Positions 23,533-32,761 of a stretch of DNA of 42,850 nt are shown here, piece by piece (within the stretch, counting starts at the first letter, position 1; each line of letters begins with the position of its first letter). Both the position numbers and the translations under genes were made by a program. Where the stretch lies: the NCBI GenBank assembly GCA_025454925.1, contig JALONM010000053.1, positions 1 through 42,850 of the forward strand, read 5' to 3'. Below the pieces are notes generated by a model, which worked only from the letters and a program-made list of their open reading frames with translations, had not been told where the DNA came from and searched no databases. This stretch comes from Cytophagaceae bacterium (GTDB lineage: Bacteria; Bacteroidota; Bacteroidia; Cytophagales; Cytophagaceae).

Positions 23533-26500
23533 TTATACATGTGATTCATGATTTTGCTCGGGGGAAGATTCGGTAGCATTCTTTTTGGCAAATAAAACAT
23601 ACAATCCTGGTATTAAAATTACACCGAACACCGTACCCAATAGCATTCCACCTGCTGCCGCCGATCCAATGGTGCGATTCCCAATAGCACCAGCCCCACT
23701 GGCAATCATCAGAGGAATAAGTCCGGCAATGAACGCAAAAGAGGTCATCAAAATTGGTCGCAATCGTGAGTTCGCCCCTTCGATGGCTGCCTGTAACGGT
23801 GTTCTTCCTTCTTTTTGTTTTAGAATAGCAAATTCAATGATCAGAATGGCATTTTTTCCTAACAAACCAATCAACATGACCATGGCTACCTGGGCATAAA
23901 TATTGTTCTGCAAGCCCAGCATTAATAGAAATGCAAAGGCTCCAAATATTCCGGTAGGCAAGGACAACAGCACCGGGAGTGGCAAAATAAAACTCTCATA
24001 CTGCGCAGAAAGCAGCAGGTATACGAACACCAAACAGATCATGAAAATGTAAATCGCCTGATCACCCGAAAGTACCTCATCCCTGGTAACCCCCGCCCAA
24101 TCGTATGAGTAGCCTTTTGGTAGTTTTTCGCGGGCTACTTCAGACACAACTTGTATGGCATCCCCACTGCTGTAACCATCTTCCGGCTCACCGTTGATCA
24201 TGGCCGATGTGTACATGTTGTAGCGCGTCAATTGCTCAGGACCATACACACGCTCGATGGTGATAAAGCTTCCAAACGAAACCATTTCTCCAATATTATT
24301 CTTAACATACAATTTCAAAATATCTTCAGGTTGCGCTCTGTAACCGGGAAGCGCCTGCACCATCACCTTATAGAGTTTGCCGAATCGAATAAAATTGGTA
24401 GCATAGTAACTTCCAATTAAGGACTGCAAGGCCTTCATGGCATTATTTACAGCTACTCCCTTTTGTGCCGCCTTATCGTAATCCACCCTTAATAAATATT
24501 GCGGATAACTGGCATCGAAGCTGGTAAAGGTATTTTTTATTTCATCCCGTTGATTTAATGCTTCCACAAACTCTTTGGTTACACGTTGCAATCGCTGCAA
24601 ATCACCGCTTCCTGTTTTATCGAGTAATCGTAATTCAAATCCGCTGGAATTACCATATCCGGGTACTGCCGGTGGCGGGAAGAATTCTATGCGAGCATCT
24701 TTAATATGTTGGGTTTTTTCCTGCAACATGGCGATAACTTCATTCACCGACTCTTTCCTGTCTTCCCATGGCTTTAAGTTGATCATGCACATCCCATAAG
24801 ATGCCCCTACCCCATCGGTAAGCATGCTAAAGCCAGCCAGGGTGGAAGTAGAAGAGACCGCGCTGATTTCGGATGCGGCATTTTGTATTTCATCGGTAAC
24901 AAACGACGTACGCTCGAGCGTGGATCCTGAAGGTGATGTAACGTTTACATAAAACGTTCCCTGGTCTTCACTGGGAATAAATCCGGTAGACAATACTGAA
25001 CCCGAAAGCCAGGTAGCCAAAACAAACACTCCCAACAACCCATACGTAATGATTCGTCTTCCTGCTATGCGTGATATTAAATGACGGTACTTGAGAGAAA
25101 TTCCATCGTAGCGGGAATTGAATTTATCAAAAAATCCTTGCAACAACACCCCGTATACTTTATCTCCACCCGTGTGAGGCTTTAATAGAAGCACACACAA
25201 TGCCGGCGTAAGGGTTAGGGCATTCACCCCGGAGATCACAATAGAAATCGCCATGGTGACTGAAAACTGTCGGTAGAAAACTCCTACGGGACCTGACATG
25301 AAAGCCACCGGAATGAATACTGCGGACATTACCAACGTAATCGCCACAATGGCTCCGCTAATTTCTGCCATTGCTTTTTGCGTCGCTTCCAGCACTGACA
25401 GATGCTCTTCTGCCATTTTCGCGTGTACCGCTTCCACCACTACGATGGCATTGTCGACCACAATACCAATAGCAAGTACAAGGGCGAACAGCGTTAGCAT
25501 GTTAATGGAGAATCCGAAAAGTTGCATGAAGAAAAACGTACCCACCAAAGACACCGGAACTGCCAGGGTAGGAATTAAGGTGGATCGGAAGTCCTGCAAA
25601 AAGACAAACACAACAATGGCCACCAAAATAAATGCTTCGATAAGTGTTTTGATTACCTCATGCATGGAGGCATCGAGAAAATTGGAAACGTCGTAGCTAA
25701 TGGTATATTCCACGCCAGGAGGAAAGGTCGTTTCTTTCAGTTCCTTCATTCGTTTTTTGATATTCTCAATCACAGCGCTGGCATTAGATCCAGGACGTTG
25801 CTTTAAAATGATGGCCGCGGAAGGCTGCCCATTTTCTTTGGATACCACATCGTAATCAAGCGAACCGAATTCAATTTCAGCAATATCTTTCAACCTGAGG
25901 ATTTGCCCTTTTTCATTGGCCTTTACAATCACATTTTCAAATTGCTCCTGGGTATTAAATTTACCCGTGTAGCGCAGTACATATTGGAGAGATTGCGATT
26001 TCTTTCCGGAGCTTTCCCCAATTTTACCGGGCGCAGCTTCCAGGTTTTGCTCACGCAACGACTGTATGACTTCTTCTACCGAAACATTGTAAACGGTCAT
26101 CCGATCGGGCTTCAGCCAAATACGCATAGAATACTCGCGCGATCCCATGATTTTTGCATAGCCAACCCCTTCAATCCGTTTTAACTCAGCAATAAGATTG
26201 ATGTCGCTGAAATTATACAAAAACTTTTCATCAAGCGTCGAATCGGTACTGGTTACGTTCAGGTACATGAGCATACTGTTCACAACCTTTTCTACAATTA
26301 CACCTGATTTGATTACTTCTTCCGGCAATTCATCCAACACGGCTGCCACACGGTTTTGGACGTTTACTGCGGCCACGTCGGGATCGGTACCTACTTTAAA
26401 AACAATCGAAATTACGCTGCTGCCGTCGTTACCCGATACGGAAGACATGTAAGACATGCCTGGAACACCGTTAATGGCACGCTCCAATTGAGTAACCACC

Positions 26501-26679
26501 GCTTTTGTACAAGCCTCCGCGTTGGCACCCGTATATTTGGTAGTTACGGTAACTTCAGGAGGGGCAATATCCGGGAACTGTGTAACGGGAAGCTGCGTAA
26601 TCGCTAATACTCCCAACAGCGTAATAAATAATGATATTACAATGGATAATACCGGACGGCTAATAAATTGAGAAACCAT
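23533..26679 (-). CDS. RND efflux pump, HAE1/AcrB type
   Basis: A 1048-residue inner-membrane proton antiporter, the usual family length, with a short N-terminal cytoplasmic stretch, twelve membrane helices and two large periplasmic loops. The proton-relay helix 4 reads GIVVDNAIVVVEAV. Asp409 aligns with AcrB Asp407, and the second AcrB Asp is Asn410, a variant seen in many HAE1 pumps. Helix 10 has the matching Lys (LLGKNAILIIEFA). Likely substrates are hydrophobic compounds; specificity cannot be read. It lies 49 bases after the adaptor gene and overlaps the outer-membrane-factor gene. Confidence 0.97.
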   Translation of the reverse strand: MVSQFISRPVLSIVISLFITLLGVLAITQLPVTQFPDIAPPEVTVTTKYTGANAEACTKAVVTQLERAINGVPGMSYMSSVSGNDGSSVISIVFKVGTDPDVAAVNVQNRVAAVLDELPEEVIKSGVIVEKVVNSMLMYLNVTSTDSTLDEKFLYNFSDINLIAELKRIEGVGYAKIMGSREYSMRIWLKPDRMTVYNVSVEEVIQSLREQNLEAAPGKIGESSGKKSQSLQYVLRYTGKFNTQEQFENVIVKANEKGQILRLKDIAEIEFGSLDYDVVSKENGQPSAAIILKQRPGSNASAVIENIKKRMKELKETTFPPGVEYTISYDVSNFLDASMHEVIKTLIEAFILVAIVVFVFLQDFRSTLIPTLAVPVSLVGTFFFMQLFGFSINMLTLFALVLAIGIVVDNAIVVVEAVHAKMAEEHLSVLEATQKAMAEISGAIVAITLVMSAVFIPVAFMSGPVGVFYRQFSVTMAISIVISGVNALTLTPALCVLLLKPHTGGDKVYGVLLQGFFDKFNSRYDGISLKYRHLISRIAGRRIITYGLLGVFVLATWLSGSVLSTGFIPSEDQGTFYVNVTSPSGSTLERTSFVTDEIQNAASEISAVSSTSTLAGFSMLTDGVGASYGMCMINLKPWEDRKESVNEVIAMLQEKTQHIKDARIEFFPPPAVPGYGNSSGFELRLLDKTGSGDLQRLQRVTKEFVEALNQRDEIKNTFTSFDASYPQYLLRVDYDKAAQKGVAVNNAMKALQSLIGSYYATNFIRFGKLYKVMVQALPGYRAQPEDILKLYVKNNIGEMVSFGSFITIERVYGPEQLTRYNMYTSAMINGEPEDGYSSGDAIQVVSEVAREKLPKGYSYDWAGVTRDEVLSGDQAIYIFMICLVFVYLLLSAQYESFILPLPVLLSLPTGIFGAFAFLLMLGLQNNIYAQVAMVMLIGLLGKNAILIIEFAILKQKEGRTPLQAAIEGANSRLRPILMTSFAFIAGLIPLMIASGAGAIGNRTIGSAAAGGMLLGTVFGVILIPGLYVLFAKKNATESSPEQNHESHV

Positions 26680-26728
26680 GTGCGCGTAAAACTTTACAAT
26701 TCTTCTACCTCTTTGTTTGTTGACTTTT

Positions 26729-27847
26729 CTAATTCAACATGGCTAGATTATTCATAAGCTTTTCAGATGGGATGGCATCTACTTCAACTTTCATTCCCTC
26801 TCGCACATTCTGAATTCCTTCATACAGAATTCTATCGGTAGATTTCAAGCCGGATTCGATTACAAACAAATGGGGAAGACGAAATTTAGAGACAATGGAA
26901 CGTGTGCGCACGATATTATTTCCATCTACAACAAACACATACATTTTATCTTGTATTTCAAACGTAGCCTTTTGAGGTATTAACATGGCATTGCGAAGAT
27001 CTCTGTTTAGGCGCACCTTTCCGCTGGCTCCCTGCTTCAGCAATTGTTCAGGATTAGGGAAACGAGCCCTGAAAGCAATGCTGCCAGTGGTATGATCAAA
27101 TTCTCCTTCAATGATTTCTATCTTTCCTCTGTGCTTATGAACCTGGTTATTGGCAAGCATCAGCGTAAGCCCCTCTTCAAACGATTGCAAACCATTTGCC
27201 TTTATGTCCAGGTATTCTCGTTCCGAAACATTGAAGTACGCAAACACTTCTGTGTTATCTGAAATCGTTGTCAACAAAGTTCCTTCCTCAATCAGCGAAC
27301 CATGCTTATTGGTGATACGGTCGATTACCCCATCGAAAGGAGCGCGAATTTCGGTAAACGACAACTGAAGATAGGCATTGGATTCATTGGACCTTGCTTC
27401 ATCTATTTTTGCCATCAAAGCATCCAGTTTAGCTTGGGCTATATCTAACTCGGATTTAGAAACTACGTTTTTTTCAACCAGCAATTTAATATTCAACACA
27501 TCGTACTCAGCAGCTTTGGCATCCGCTATGGCACTTTTCAAAAGTGCCTTTGCCCTCAATAATTGCTCCCGATATTCCTGGCTGCTGATACTAAATAACA
27601 ATTGTCCTTTTTTAACCGTACTCCCTTCATCCACATGAATCCGATCTAAATACCCACTTATTCTGGAGCGAAGCTCTACGTTTTGTTTGGAATGAATATT
27701 GGCTACATAATCATTGGAATATACCGTATCTAACACAATTGGAGATACAACAGGGTATTTGTCGGCTTCTTCTTTTTTCGCTACTCGCTGGCAGGCCATT
27801 CCCAACACCATCACCATCACCCCTAAAACATTCTGTATTGCTTTCAT
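26729..27847 (-). CDS. RND efflux membrane-fusion adaptor
   Basis: A 372-residue periplasmic lipoprotein. The signal ends in GMAC with Cys19. The biotinyl-lipoyl halves are about residues 56-90 (VELRSRISGYLDRIHVDEGS and VKKGQLLF) and 165-195 (IRAPFDGVIDRI). Between them is an alpha-hairpin coiled coil (about 92-160). A beta-barrel and a membrane-proximal domain follow to the end. It bridges the pump and the outer-membrane factor. First gene of the operon. A palindrome 200 bases upstream (28051-28072) might regulate it, but no regulator gene is adjacent. Confidence 0.95.
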   Translation of the reverse strand: MKAIQNVLGVMVMVLGMACQRVAKKEEADKYPVVSPIVLDTVYSNDYVANIHSKQNVELRSRISGYLDRIHVDEGSTVKKGQLLFSISSQEYREQLLRAKALLKSAIADAKAAEYDVLNIKLLVEKNVVSKSELDIAQAKLDALMAKIDEARSNESNAYLQLSFTEIRAPFDGVIDRITNKHGSLIEEGTLLTTISDNTEVFAYFNVSEREYLDIKANGLQSFEEGLTLMLANNQVHKHRGKIEIIEGEFDHTTGSIAFRARFPNPEQLLKQGASGKVRLNRDLRNAMLIPQKATFEIQDKMYVFVVDGNNIVRTRSIVSKFRLPHLFVIESGLKSTDRILYEGIQNVREGMKVEVDAIPSEKLMNNLAMLN

Positions 27848-28217
27848 TTTACTTGTCCCGCTTTACTTAATTATTCGATTATTTATACTTATCGGCTTTT
27901 CACAACATTTACAACCAAAGAGATTAAAAACGCAACCAAAGCACTTTATTGACCATAAAAGATACTTTACTTTTCATAAAATTACGATTTTTTCATAAAA
28001 CCACCTAATTTTTTAAGTCTATTTTATAAAATGAATCACAATTTTAAATTTATTGAGTATAAATACTCAATATAAAAGTATCACTATTAGGAATTATACT
28101 TCTTAAAAGAAGACAATTTAATAAAACAAACAGTTAGTGGTCCAAAAGGTTCCCATTATTCGTATTGATAGTTTTTATGGATTACATTAGTTTTTGTATT
28201 AATAGAAAGGAATAATC
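27848..28217. other. AT-rich gene-free region between efflux operon and MOSC gene
   Basis: A divergent control region of 370 bases. The only clear structure is the palindrome at 28051-28072. Promoters for both sides must lie here, but no unambiguous TAnnTTTG box was assigned. Confidence 0.6.
28051..28072. promoter_or_regulatory. Perfect 9-bp-arm palindrome, candidate operator
   Basis: TATTGAGTA (28051-28059), TAAA, TACTCAATA (28064-28072). The length and symmetry suit a dimeric repressor such as TetR or MarR type. It sits between the divergent efflux operon and MOSC gene. No T-run or gene end is near, so a terminator is unlikely. Confidence 0.5.
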
Positions 28218-28649
28218 GTGGGCACATTGACTAAGATTTGGATAAAGCGCATGAAAAGGGGACCTATGGACCCTGTATTGATGGCGCAGGCGATAGAAGG
28301 AAAAGGATTAGCTGGAAATGCCAACCTGGGCGGCAAAAGGCAAATAACTATCTTAGAAGAAGAGGTTTGGAAAGAACTATGCATATCCCTGGATCATACA
28401 TTGGATCCATCAGGAAGAAGAGCCAATTTGATGATCTGTGGTCATTCTTTAAAGGATTCAAGAGGTAAATTTTTACAAATTGGTGAGGTAATTCTAAAAA
28501 TCAATGGAGAAACCAAACCCTGCGAACGTATGGATGAATTTTGCCTGGGTTTAAAAAACCTGATGTATCCCGATTGGAAAGGCGGCGCATACGCAGAAGT
28601 AACCAAAGGTGGCGTGTTAATGCCTGGCCAGGAAATTAAATGGCTTTAA
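28218..28649 (+). CDS. MOSC domain protein
   Basis: A 143-residue MOSC-fold protein, related to the molybdenum-cofactor sulfurase C-terminal domain. Motifs: IWIKRMKRGPMDP, GLAGNANLGGKRQITILEEE, LDPSGRRANLMI, and the conserved ETKPCERMDE with Cys102, the usual MOSC cysteine. The start is a GTG at 28218, giving the normal family N-terminus. These free-standing MOSC proteins are thought to carry sulfur or handle metal-sulfur groups. The exact role is unknown. Confidence 0.92.
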   Translation: MGTLTKIWIKRMKRGPMDPVLMAQAIEGKGLAGNANLGGKRQITILEEEVWKELCISLDHTLDPSGRRANLMICGHSLKDSRGKFLQIGEVILKINGETKPCERMDEFCLGLKNLMYPDWKGGAYAEVTKGGVLMPGQEIKWL

Positions 28650-28715
28650 GCCTCTACTTTGATTAATCAAAAAAATCATCGCCACCTTTACATAGAACGA
28701 CTTCCCAAAAACAAA

Positions 28716-28743
28716 GAGGAAATATTCGGATGAATATTTCCTC
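28716..28743. terminator. 12-bp perfect hairpin between convergent genes
   Basis: GAGGAAATATTC (28716-28727), loop GGAT, GAATATTTCCTC (28732-28743). Followed by CGTTTCTTCTC on the plus strand, a weak T-rich tail, and by TTTGTTTTTGGG on the minus strand. A likely two-way terminator. Confidence 0.7.
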
Positions 28744-28760
28744 TCGTTTCTTCTCCCCTA

Positions 28761-29228
28761 CTAACCAACCACCAATTTCTTTTTCACTTCTTCCTGAGAG
28801 GCATGTATACTCAGCTGCAAGCCTGTAAACATCGACAATAATTTTGCCCCCGCCTTAATTATCATAGAATCTGTAATTAGAAAAATATGCTGAACTGATT
28901 TTTTATTATCTAGTAACATACGCTGAAAAAGGCCACGGGCAAGAGGTTCGTAATTGGTCATCTGTTGACAATCCCATACCATAATCCACTTTTTACCTGG
29001 AAAGGCCTTTACCTGAGACTCCCATTCTTCTGAAACTTTTCTTGCCTGCTCTAATGTAAATACTCCGTCAAACAGCATGTGAGCTACAGGCAATTGCTCA
29101 CCCTGCCAATTGGCAGCATAAACACTATCATCCTCACTTCTCATAGGCTTATTGTTTAAGGATTTTACGCAGTGCAAAACCATCGGTTGAAGTAAATTCA
29201 AACTGAATCTTACACATTTCTCTAGCAT
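28761..29228 (-). CDS. Small protein of unknown function (STAS-like fold suspected)
   Basis: A 155-residue cytosolic protein. I do not recognise a named family. The middle reads like a Rossmann- or STAS-type sheet/helix series: VFTLEQARKVSEEWESQVK, KKWIMVWDCQQM, RGLFQRMLLDNKKSVQHIFLI, and the final LSIHASQEEVKKKL. Conserved-looking is WDCQQMTNYEP. Starts at residues 16 (29183) or 29 (29144) are also possible, and the first 25 residues may not be translated. It is transcribed alone. Confidence 0.6.
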   Translation of the reverse strand: MLEKCVRFSLNLLQPMVLHCVKSLNNKPMRSEDDSVYAANWQGEQLPVAHMLFDGVFTLEQARKVSEEWESQVKAFPGKKWIMVWDCQQMTNYEPLARGLFQRMLLDNKKSVQHIFLITDSMIIKAGAKLLSMFTGLQLSIHASQEEVKKKLVVG

Positions 29229-29254
29229 TCAACGCCTAGTTCTGATTTTAACAA

Positions 29255-29279
29255 AAAAAGCGACTAAACGTCGCTTTTT
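29255..29279 (-). terminator. Intrinsic terminator of the LamG-type gene
   Basis: Arms AAAAAGCGAC (29255-29264) and GTCGCTTTTT (29270-29279), loop TAAAC. On the minus strand the stem runs into seven Ts. It is 28 bases after the stop of the gene at 29307. Confidence 0.85.
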
Positions 29280-29306
29280 ACTTGCTGCTGGAGAGATCTT
29301 GCTAGA

Positions 29307-31886
29307 TTAACGAATAATGATAGGAACTACCCATTGTTTCGTTTCTGAATAAATAGTCATGTAATAAATTCCGGCGGACAAATGATTTACTTGTACTGTT
29401 GGTGACTCATCTCCTTGTATAGTATTTTCAGCTACTTTCATTCCTTGTAAATCAGAAATCACATAGCGACTTGCCTGTGAAGGCAAATTGGTTAAAGTAA
29501 AATCACCCTGGTTAGGATTGGGAAAAACACCGGGAGCACTGCTTTGTTGATGATGCACATTGGCCATAGCCATAATTTCACGATCGCCACTTGCAGAGGC
29601 AGCTACCAATCGATAATAGGTAATGCCTCCCAAGACTCTTTCATCAATAAAACTAATTTCTTGTACATTCACCTGATCGTTCACAGGTTTCTGGTATACT
29701 ACCTCCCATTGATTCGCATCGTAACTGCGTTCAATTTGAATCGTTGCAGAAGTAGCACTTGCATTCAGCAATGCTTCAATTCTATTTCCACGCGATTCCG
29801 AACTGGCATTCATCCACAACAAGGATACCGGTAAAGGAGTAGAAGCAGCATTCACTGTCCCAATAGTGAAATAAAAGCCTGTTCCGGCGGTGAAGTTAAC
29901 ATCAAACTCCGCTATTTTGGTCGTATTATTAAAGGACACTGGAGAAAATGATGTTGCACCGGATGCAAATACACCATCGGCGTCAGTAAGCAATCGGGTA
30001 AAGGAAAGATCCGCATTGCCTGGTACAGAGCTAAGATTCACCTGAATTCGGACTGTACCTACGGTACCTGTCTCGGCGGCACGCCACACACGATGCAGAC
30101 GTGCTTGTATATTATCTCCATTAACGCTTGTTCCAAAATCGGCAGGGCCAGCACTCAAGGATAAATTATTATTACCCCAAACTAAAAAACTAAGATCGTT
30201 ACTAAAAGCACCCGTATTGGCATCGTTCGTGGCAGCAATAGCATTTAAGCCAATGGCCATGATATCATCGGCATTAATACTCTTTGATTGGCGCTGATTT
30301 AAACACGAACCATCATCTCGTCCAATACCTGCAATATCGTCTATAAAACCACTGTGCGTAGTGGTGGCCGGGTATACTACAGTGGTTCCGTTGGAGGCAA
30401 CATAATTTTGCAGGGTTGATTGATCCAGCGAAATCCCATACTTTAAAGCCAGATAGGATTGAATTCGCATGTGTTCAGTATTCGTGAGGCTTTCATTAAA
30501 CACTGCAAACTCTGCAATATCACCGTCGAAGTAACTGCTGAGTGATCCATTATTCATGGCTCCTAATGTAAAGGTACTATTGTTACCAATCAGTGATTCA
30601 GAATCTGTGCGATCGGTTCCAATGCTGATCATTAAGCCATTTCGATAAATAGCCTGACGCTCCCCAGAAGGCGATGTTCCGCCTGTGGTGCTGTTCATCC
30701 CCCATAGGTAATAGGTGCCACCGGTTCCTCCCCAGGCTTGTGAAACTCTTCCTATACCCAAACCATCGCCCACATCGTAGGCTAGCACACCTGTGCCCCA
30801 GGGCAAGTGGGAATTAAATCGCCCATTCGTATTCGCGGAAGTTTCCCAAAATATCGATTGATTTTTTACAGTATGTGTATTGGATACGAAATAAGCATTT
30901 ACATCCGAATAGGTATCTGCATTAAAAATACCACCTGCATGCAGCATTCGATCATCCGTTCCATCAAATCGAATAGCAGGATTATAATTAATATTCCCTG
31001 TTTGAACAACCGGACGATTGGGAGGAGATGAATTTAAGTTATTATAATTACCCGATTGGTCATTCCAAATGGAAACCGGAGATCCACTCACTCCTTGATT
31101 GGCTTTGTACCAGGTGAGCATGGAAGGAATCTTACCTGGCGAACAATACGAAGAACAACTAAAGGGAGGTAAACTGGCAGGAAGCGTCATGGTATTGCCT
31201 ATGGTGGCCGTACCCATCAGCGTTCCATTCCAGGCAGGATTTCCTTGCAAATTAGTAAGACTGTTGAATCGGTAATAGGCTTGCAAACCAGCTTGCGTGG
31301 TAGGATTTGGGAGTGAAGTTCTTTTATACTTCATCAAACTGTCTTGGGGCCGTGCTATATTCCAGATACGAACCTCGTCAATATATCCCCTCCATTGTTC
31401 GACATTGGCTACAAATGTTTTATCCGTTACGTCCAAACATCCAATGAAACCGATTTTTGTAGAAAAATCATTCTGAAAAAGATTCCCTGTAGCAGGCGTG
31501 GAACCTACCAAGCCCCCATTGATGTAGAACCTCAACTCTGAACCATTGTAGGTGAGTGCAACATGATAAAATACATTGAGCGCCGCTCCGGTACACCCAT
31601 TCGCCAAAAAGAATCCATCGGTGGTGGTAATACTGGCCGAACCCAGTCTTAGCAAATAATTGGCATTGGCAGGAGAGCAGTGCTTGGAAACGATATCCGC
31701 TCCACTGGCAGTTCGGTATACAAGCGCCTCAACCGTTAGTTGGTTTCCGGGAATATCCAGATCTCCAATATCAACATACTCAATCGAATCGACAGATCTG
31801 AACCAAGTAGAACTTGTTTGTGAAAATGAATTGCCAGAAATTAAAAACAATCCTACAACTATTAACTGTAATATTCCAACCCTCAT
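29307..31886 (-). CDS. Large secreted LamG/lectin-domain protein with T9SS tail
   Basis: An 859-residue exported protein. The signal peptide is residues 1-22 (ending NSFS, then Q). A first concanavalin-A/LamG domain covers about 25-215 (YHVALTYNGSELRFYINGGLVG, broken by YIDEVRIWN). A second LamG-like domain covers about 265-480, with DGDIAEFAVFNESLT and IQSYLALKYGISL; the latter motif belongs to the Bacteroidota domain DUF8202, which continues to about 690 (GIGRDDGSCLNQRQSKS). An Fn3-like segment follows, then a T9SS sorting domain (about 785-859, VFPNPNQGDFTL and LSAGIYYMT). It is probably a surface adhesin or carbohydrate-binding protein; no catalytic residues are seen. Confidence 0.9.
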   Translation of the reverse strand: MRVGILQLIVVGLFLISGNSFSQTSSTWFRSVDSIEYVDIGDLDIPGNQLTVEALVYRTASGADIVSKHCSPANANYLLRLGSASITTTDGFFLANGCTGAALNVFYHVALTYNGSELRFYINGGLVGSTPATGNLFQNDFSTKIGFIGCLDVTDKTFVANVEQWRGYIDEVRIWNIARPQDSLMKYKRTSLPNPTTQAGLQAYYRFNSLTNLQGNPAWNGTLMGTATIGNTMTLPASLPPFSCSSYCSPGKIPSMLTWYKANQGVSGSPVSIWNDQSGNYNNLNSSPPNRPVVQTGNINYNPAIRFDGTDDRMLHAGGIFNADTYSDVNAYFVSNTHTVKNQSIFWETSANTNGRFNSHLPWGTGVLAYDVGDGLGIGRVSQAWGGTGGTYYLWGMNSTTGGTSPSGERQAIYRNGLMISIGTDRTDSESLIGNNSTFTLGAMNNGSLSSYFDGDIAEFAVFNESLTNTEHMRIQSYLALKYGISLDQSTLQNYVASNGTTVVYPATTTHSGFIDDIAGIGRDDGSCLNQRQSKSINADDIMAIGLNAIAATNDANTGAFSNDLSFLVWGNNNLSLSAGPADFGTSVNGDNIQARLHRVWRAAETGTVGTVRIQVNLSSVPGNADLSFTRLLTDADGVFASGATSFSPVSFNNTTKIAEFDVNFTAGTGFYFTIGTVNAASTPLPVSLLWMNASSESRGNRIEALLNASATSATIQIERSYDANQWEVVYQKPVNDQVNVQEISFIDERVLGGITYYRLVAASASGDREIMAMANVHHQQSSAPGVFPNPNQGDFTLTNLPSQASRYVISDLQGMKVAENTIQGDESPTVQVNHLSAGIYYMTIYSETKQWVVPIIIR

Positions 31887-32259
31887 AATCGACTAATTTG
31901 AATAATGACGTAATGTAGAGGTTGATACGACTATATACCTAAAAGGTTAACACATAAAACACTGAACTAGAGATAAATGCAAAAGTTAAAATCGTAACCC
32001 TATACTATACTAACTTGAAATACAATAATTTAAAAAATAAGATTGAATAGAAGAGAATTAAACAAAATTGAATTTTTCTAATTAAAAAAACATAACTATT
32101 TCAATAACAACTTTTACTTAATTAAAATAACACCATAAAAAATAAAAAAAATAACAATAATGAGATTAAGAACAGATAACCAATAGGATCCTTAAAAAAT
32201 GAAACAAATTTTAAGGACCCCATTATCTATATCAAATTAAATGTCTAGTACGACACCAT
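31887..32259. other. Very AT-rich gene-free region
   Basis: The stretch from about 31975 to 32180 consists almost only of A and T runs with no open frame. It lies upstream of the LamG-type gene and downstream of the Dabb gene. Apart from the hairpin at 32186-32220 no structured element is seen. Confidence 0.7.
32186..32220 (-). terminator. Hairpin after Dabb gene
   Basis: GGATCCTTAAAA (32186-32197) pairs with TTTTAAGGACCC (32209-32220) with one mismatch across an 11-base loop. It lies 40 bases past the stop of the gene at 32260. No long T-run follows, so termination is only probable. Confidence 0.5.
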
Positions 32260-32556
32260 TTATTCAGCGTCGTAAATAACGACCTTTTCAAACAAGGCTC
32301 TGTATGAATCTAAAAATGATTTATGGATAGGATGCACTTGGTAAACATCGTGACCAGCCAAGTCTTCAAATACAATAAGCAAAGAAAATGTATACGTAGT
32401 GTCCACCACAGGTCTGCTTATCGGTGCGGGCACTCCCACATACAAGGCCTTTACCGATTCAACGCCTTGTAGGGATTCTAAGCCTTTTTTAAATGCCGCT
32501 TTTTGCTCTTCGCTGGTCTCTGGCTTTAGCCAAAAAAGTACATGATGTGTTAGCAT
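32260..32556 (-). CDS. Dabb (stress-responsive alpha-beta barrel) protein
   Basis: A 98-residue dimeric alpha-beta barrel protein from the ATG at 32556 (MLTHHVLFWLKPE). Motifs: HHVLFWLK strand 1, EEQKAAFKKGLESLQGVESV helix, DTTYTFSLLIVFEDLAGHDVY, and HPIHKSFLD. The conserved histidine pattern suits the Dabb family. Some relatives are cyclases, most are uncharacterised. The frame could start at 32610, but those extra codons do not match the family. Confidence 0.88.
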   Translation of the reverse strand: MLTHHVLFWLKPETSEEQKAAFKKGLESLQGVESVKALYVGVPAPISRPVVDTTYTFSLLIVFEDLAGHDVYQVHPIHKSFLDSYRALFEKVVIYDAE

Positions 32557-32761
32557 AATTTCAATAAAATAAGAACGGATGCAAAGATAAGGGCTTAGTC
32601 TTTTACTCAAACCAGATTTTAACTTTTAATTCCAAGTCCATTATTTTCGTCTCAGATATTCCAACAAGAAATTTATACAACTCCTCCATTACACAAAGGG
32701 TTTGGCACTCTCTGAATTTTATAGTAAACTAAGGCTTCCATTTACCAAGCTGTTTGCAGGC

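Noticed and set aside
23533-26679. RND pump with Asn instead of the second proton-relay Asp, suspected to be inactive
   Set aside because: The D-N form is common among HAE1-type pumps, and the matching Lys in helix 10 is present.
31975-32180. AT-rich stretch considered as a replication origin
   Set aside because: No DnaA-box cluster or dnaA/parAB-type neighbour was seen; it is more simply an AT-rich intergenic region.
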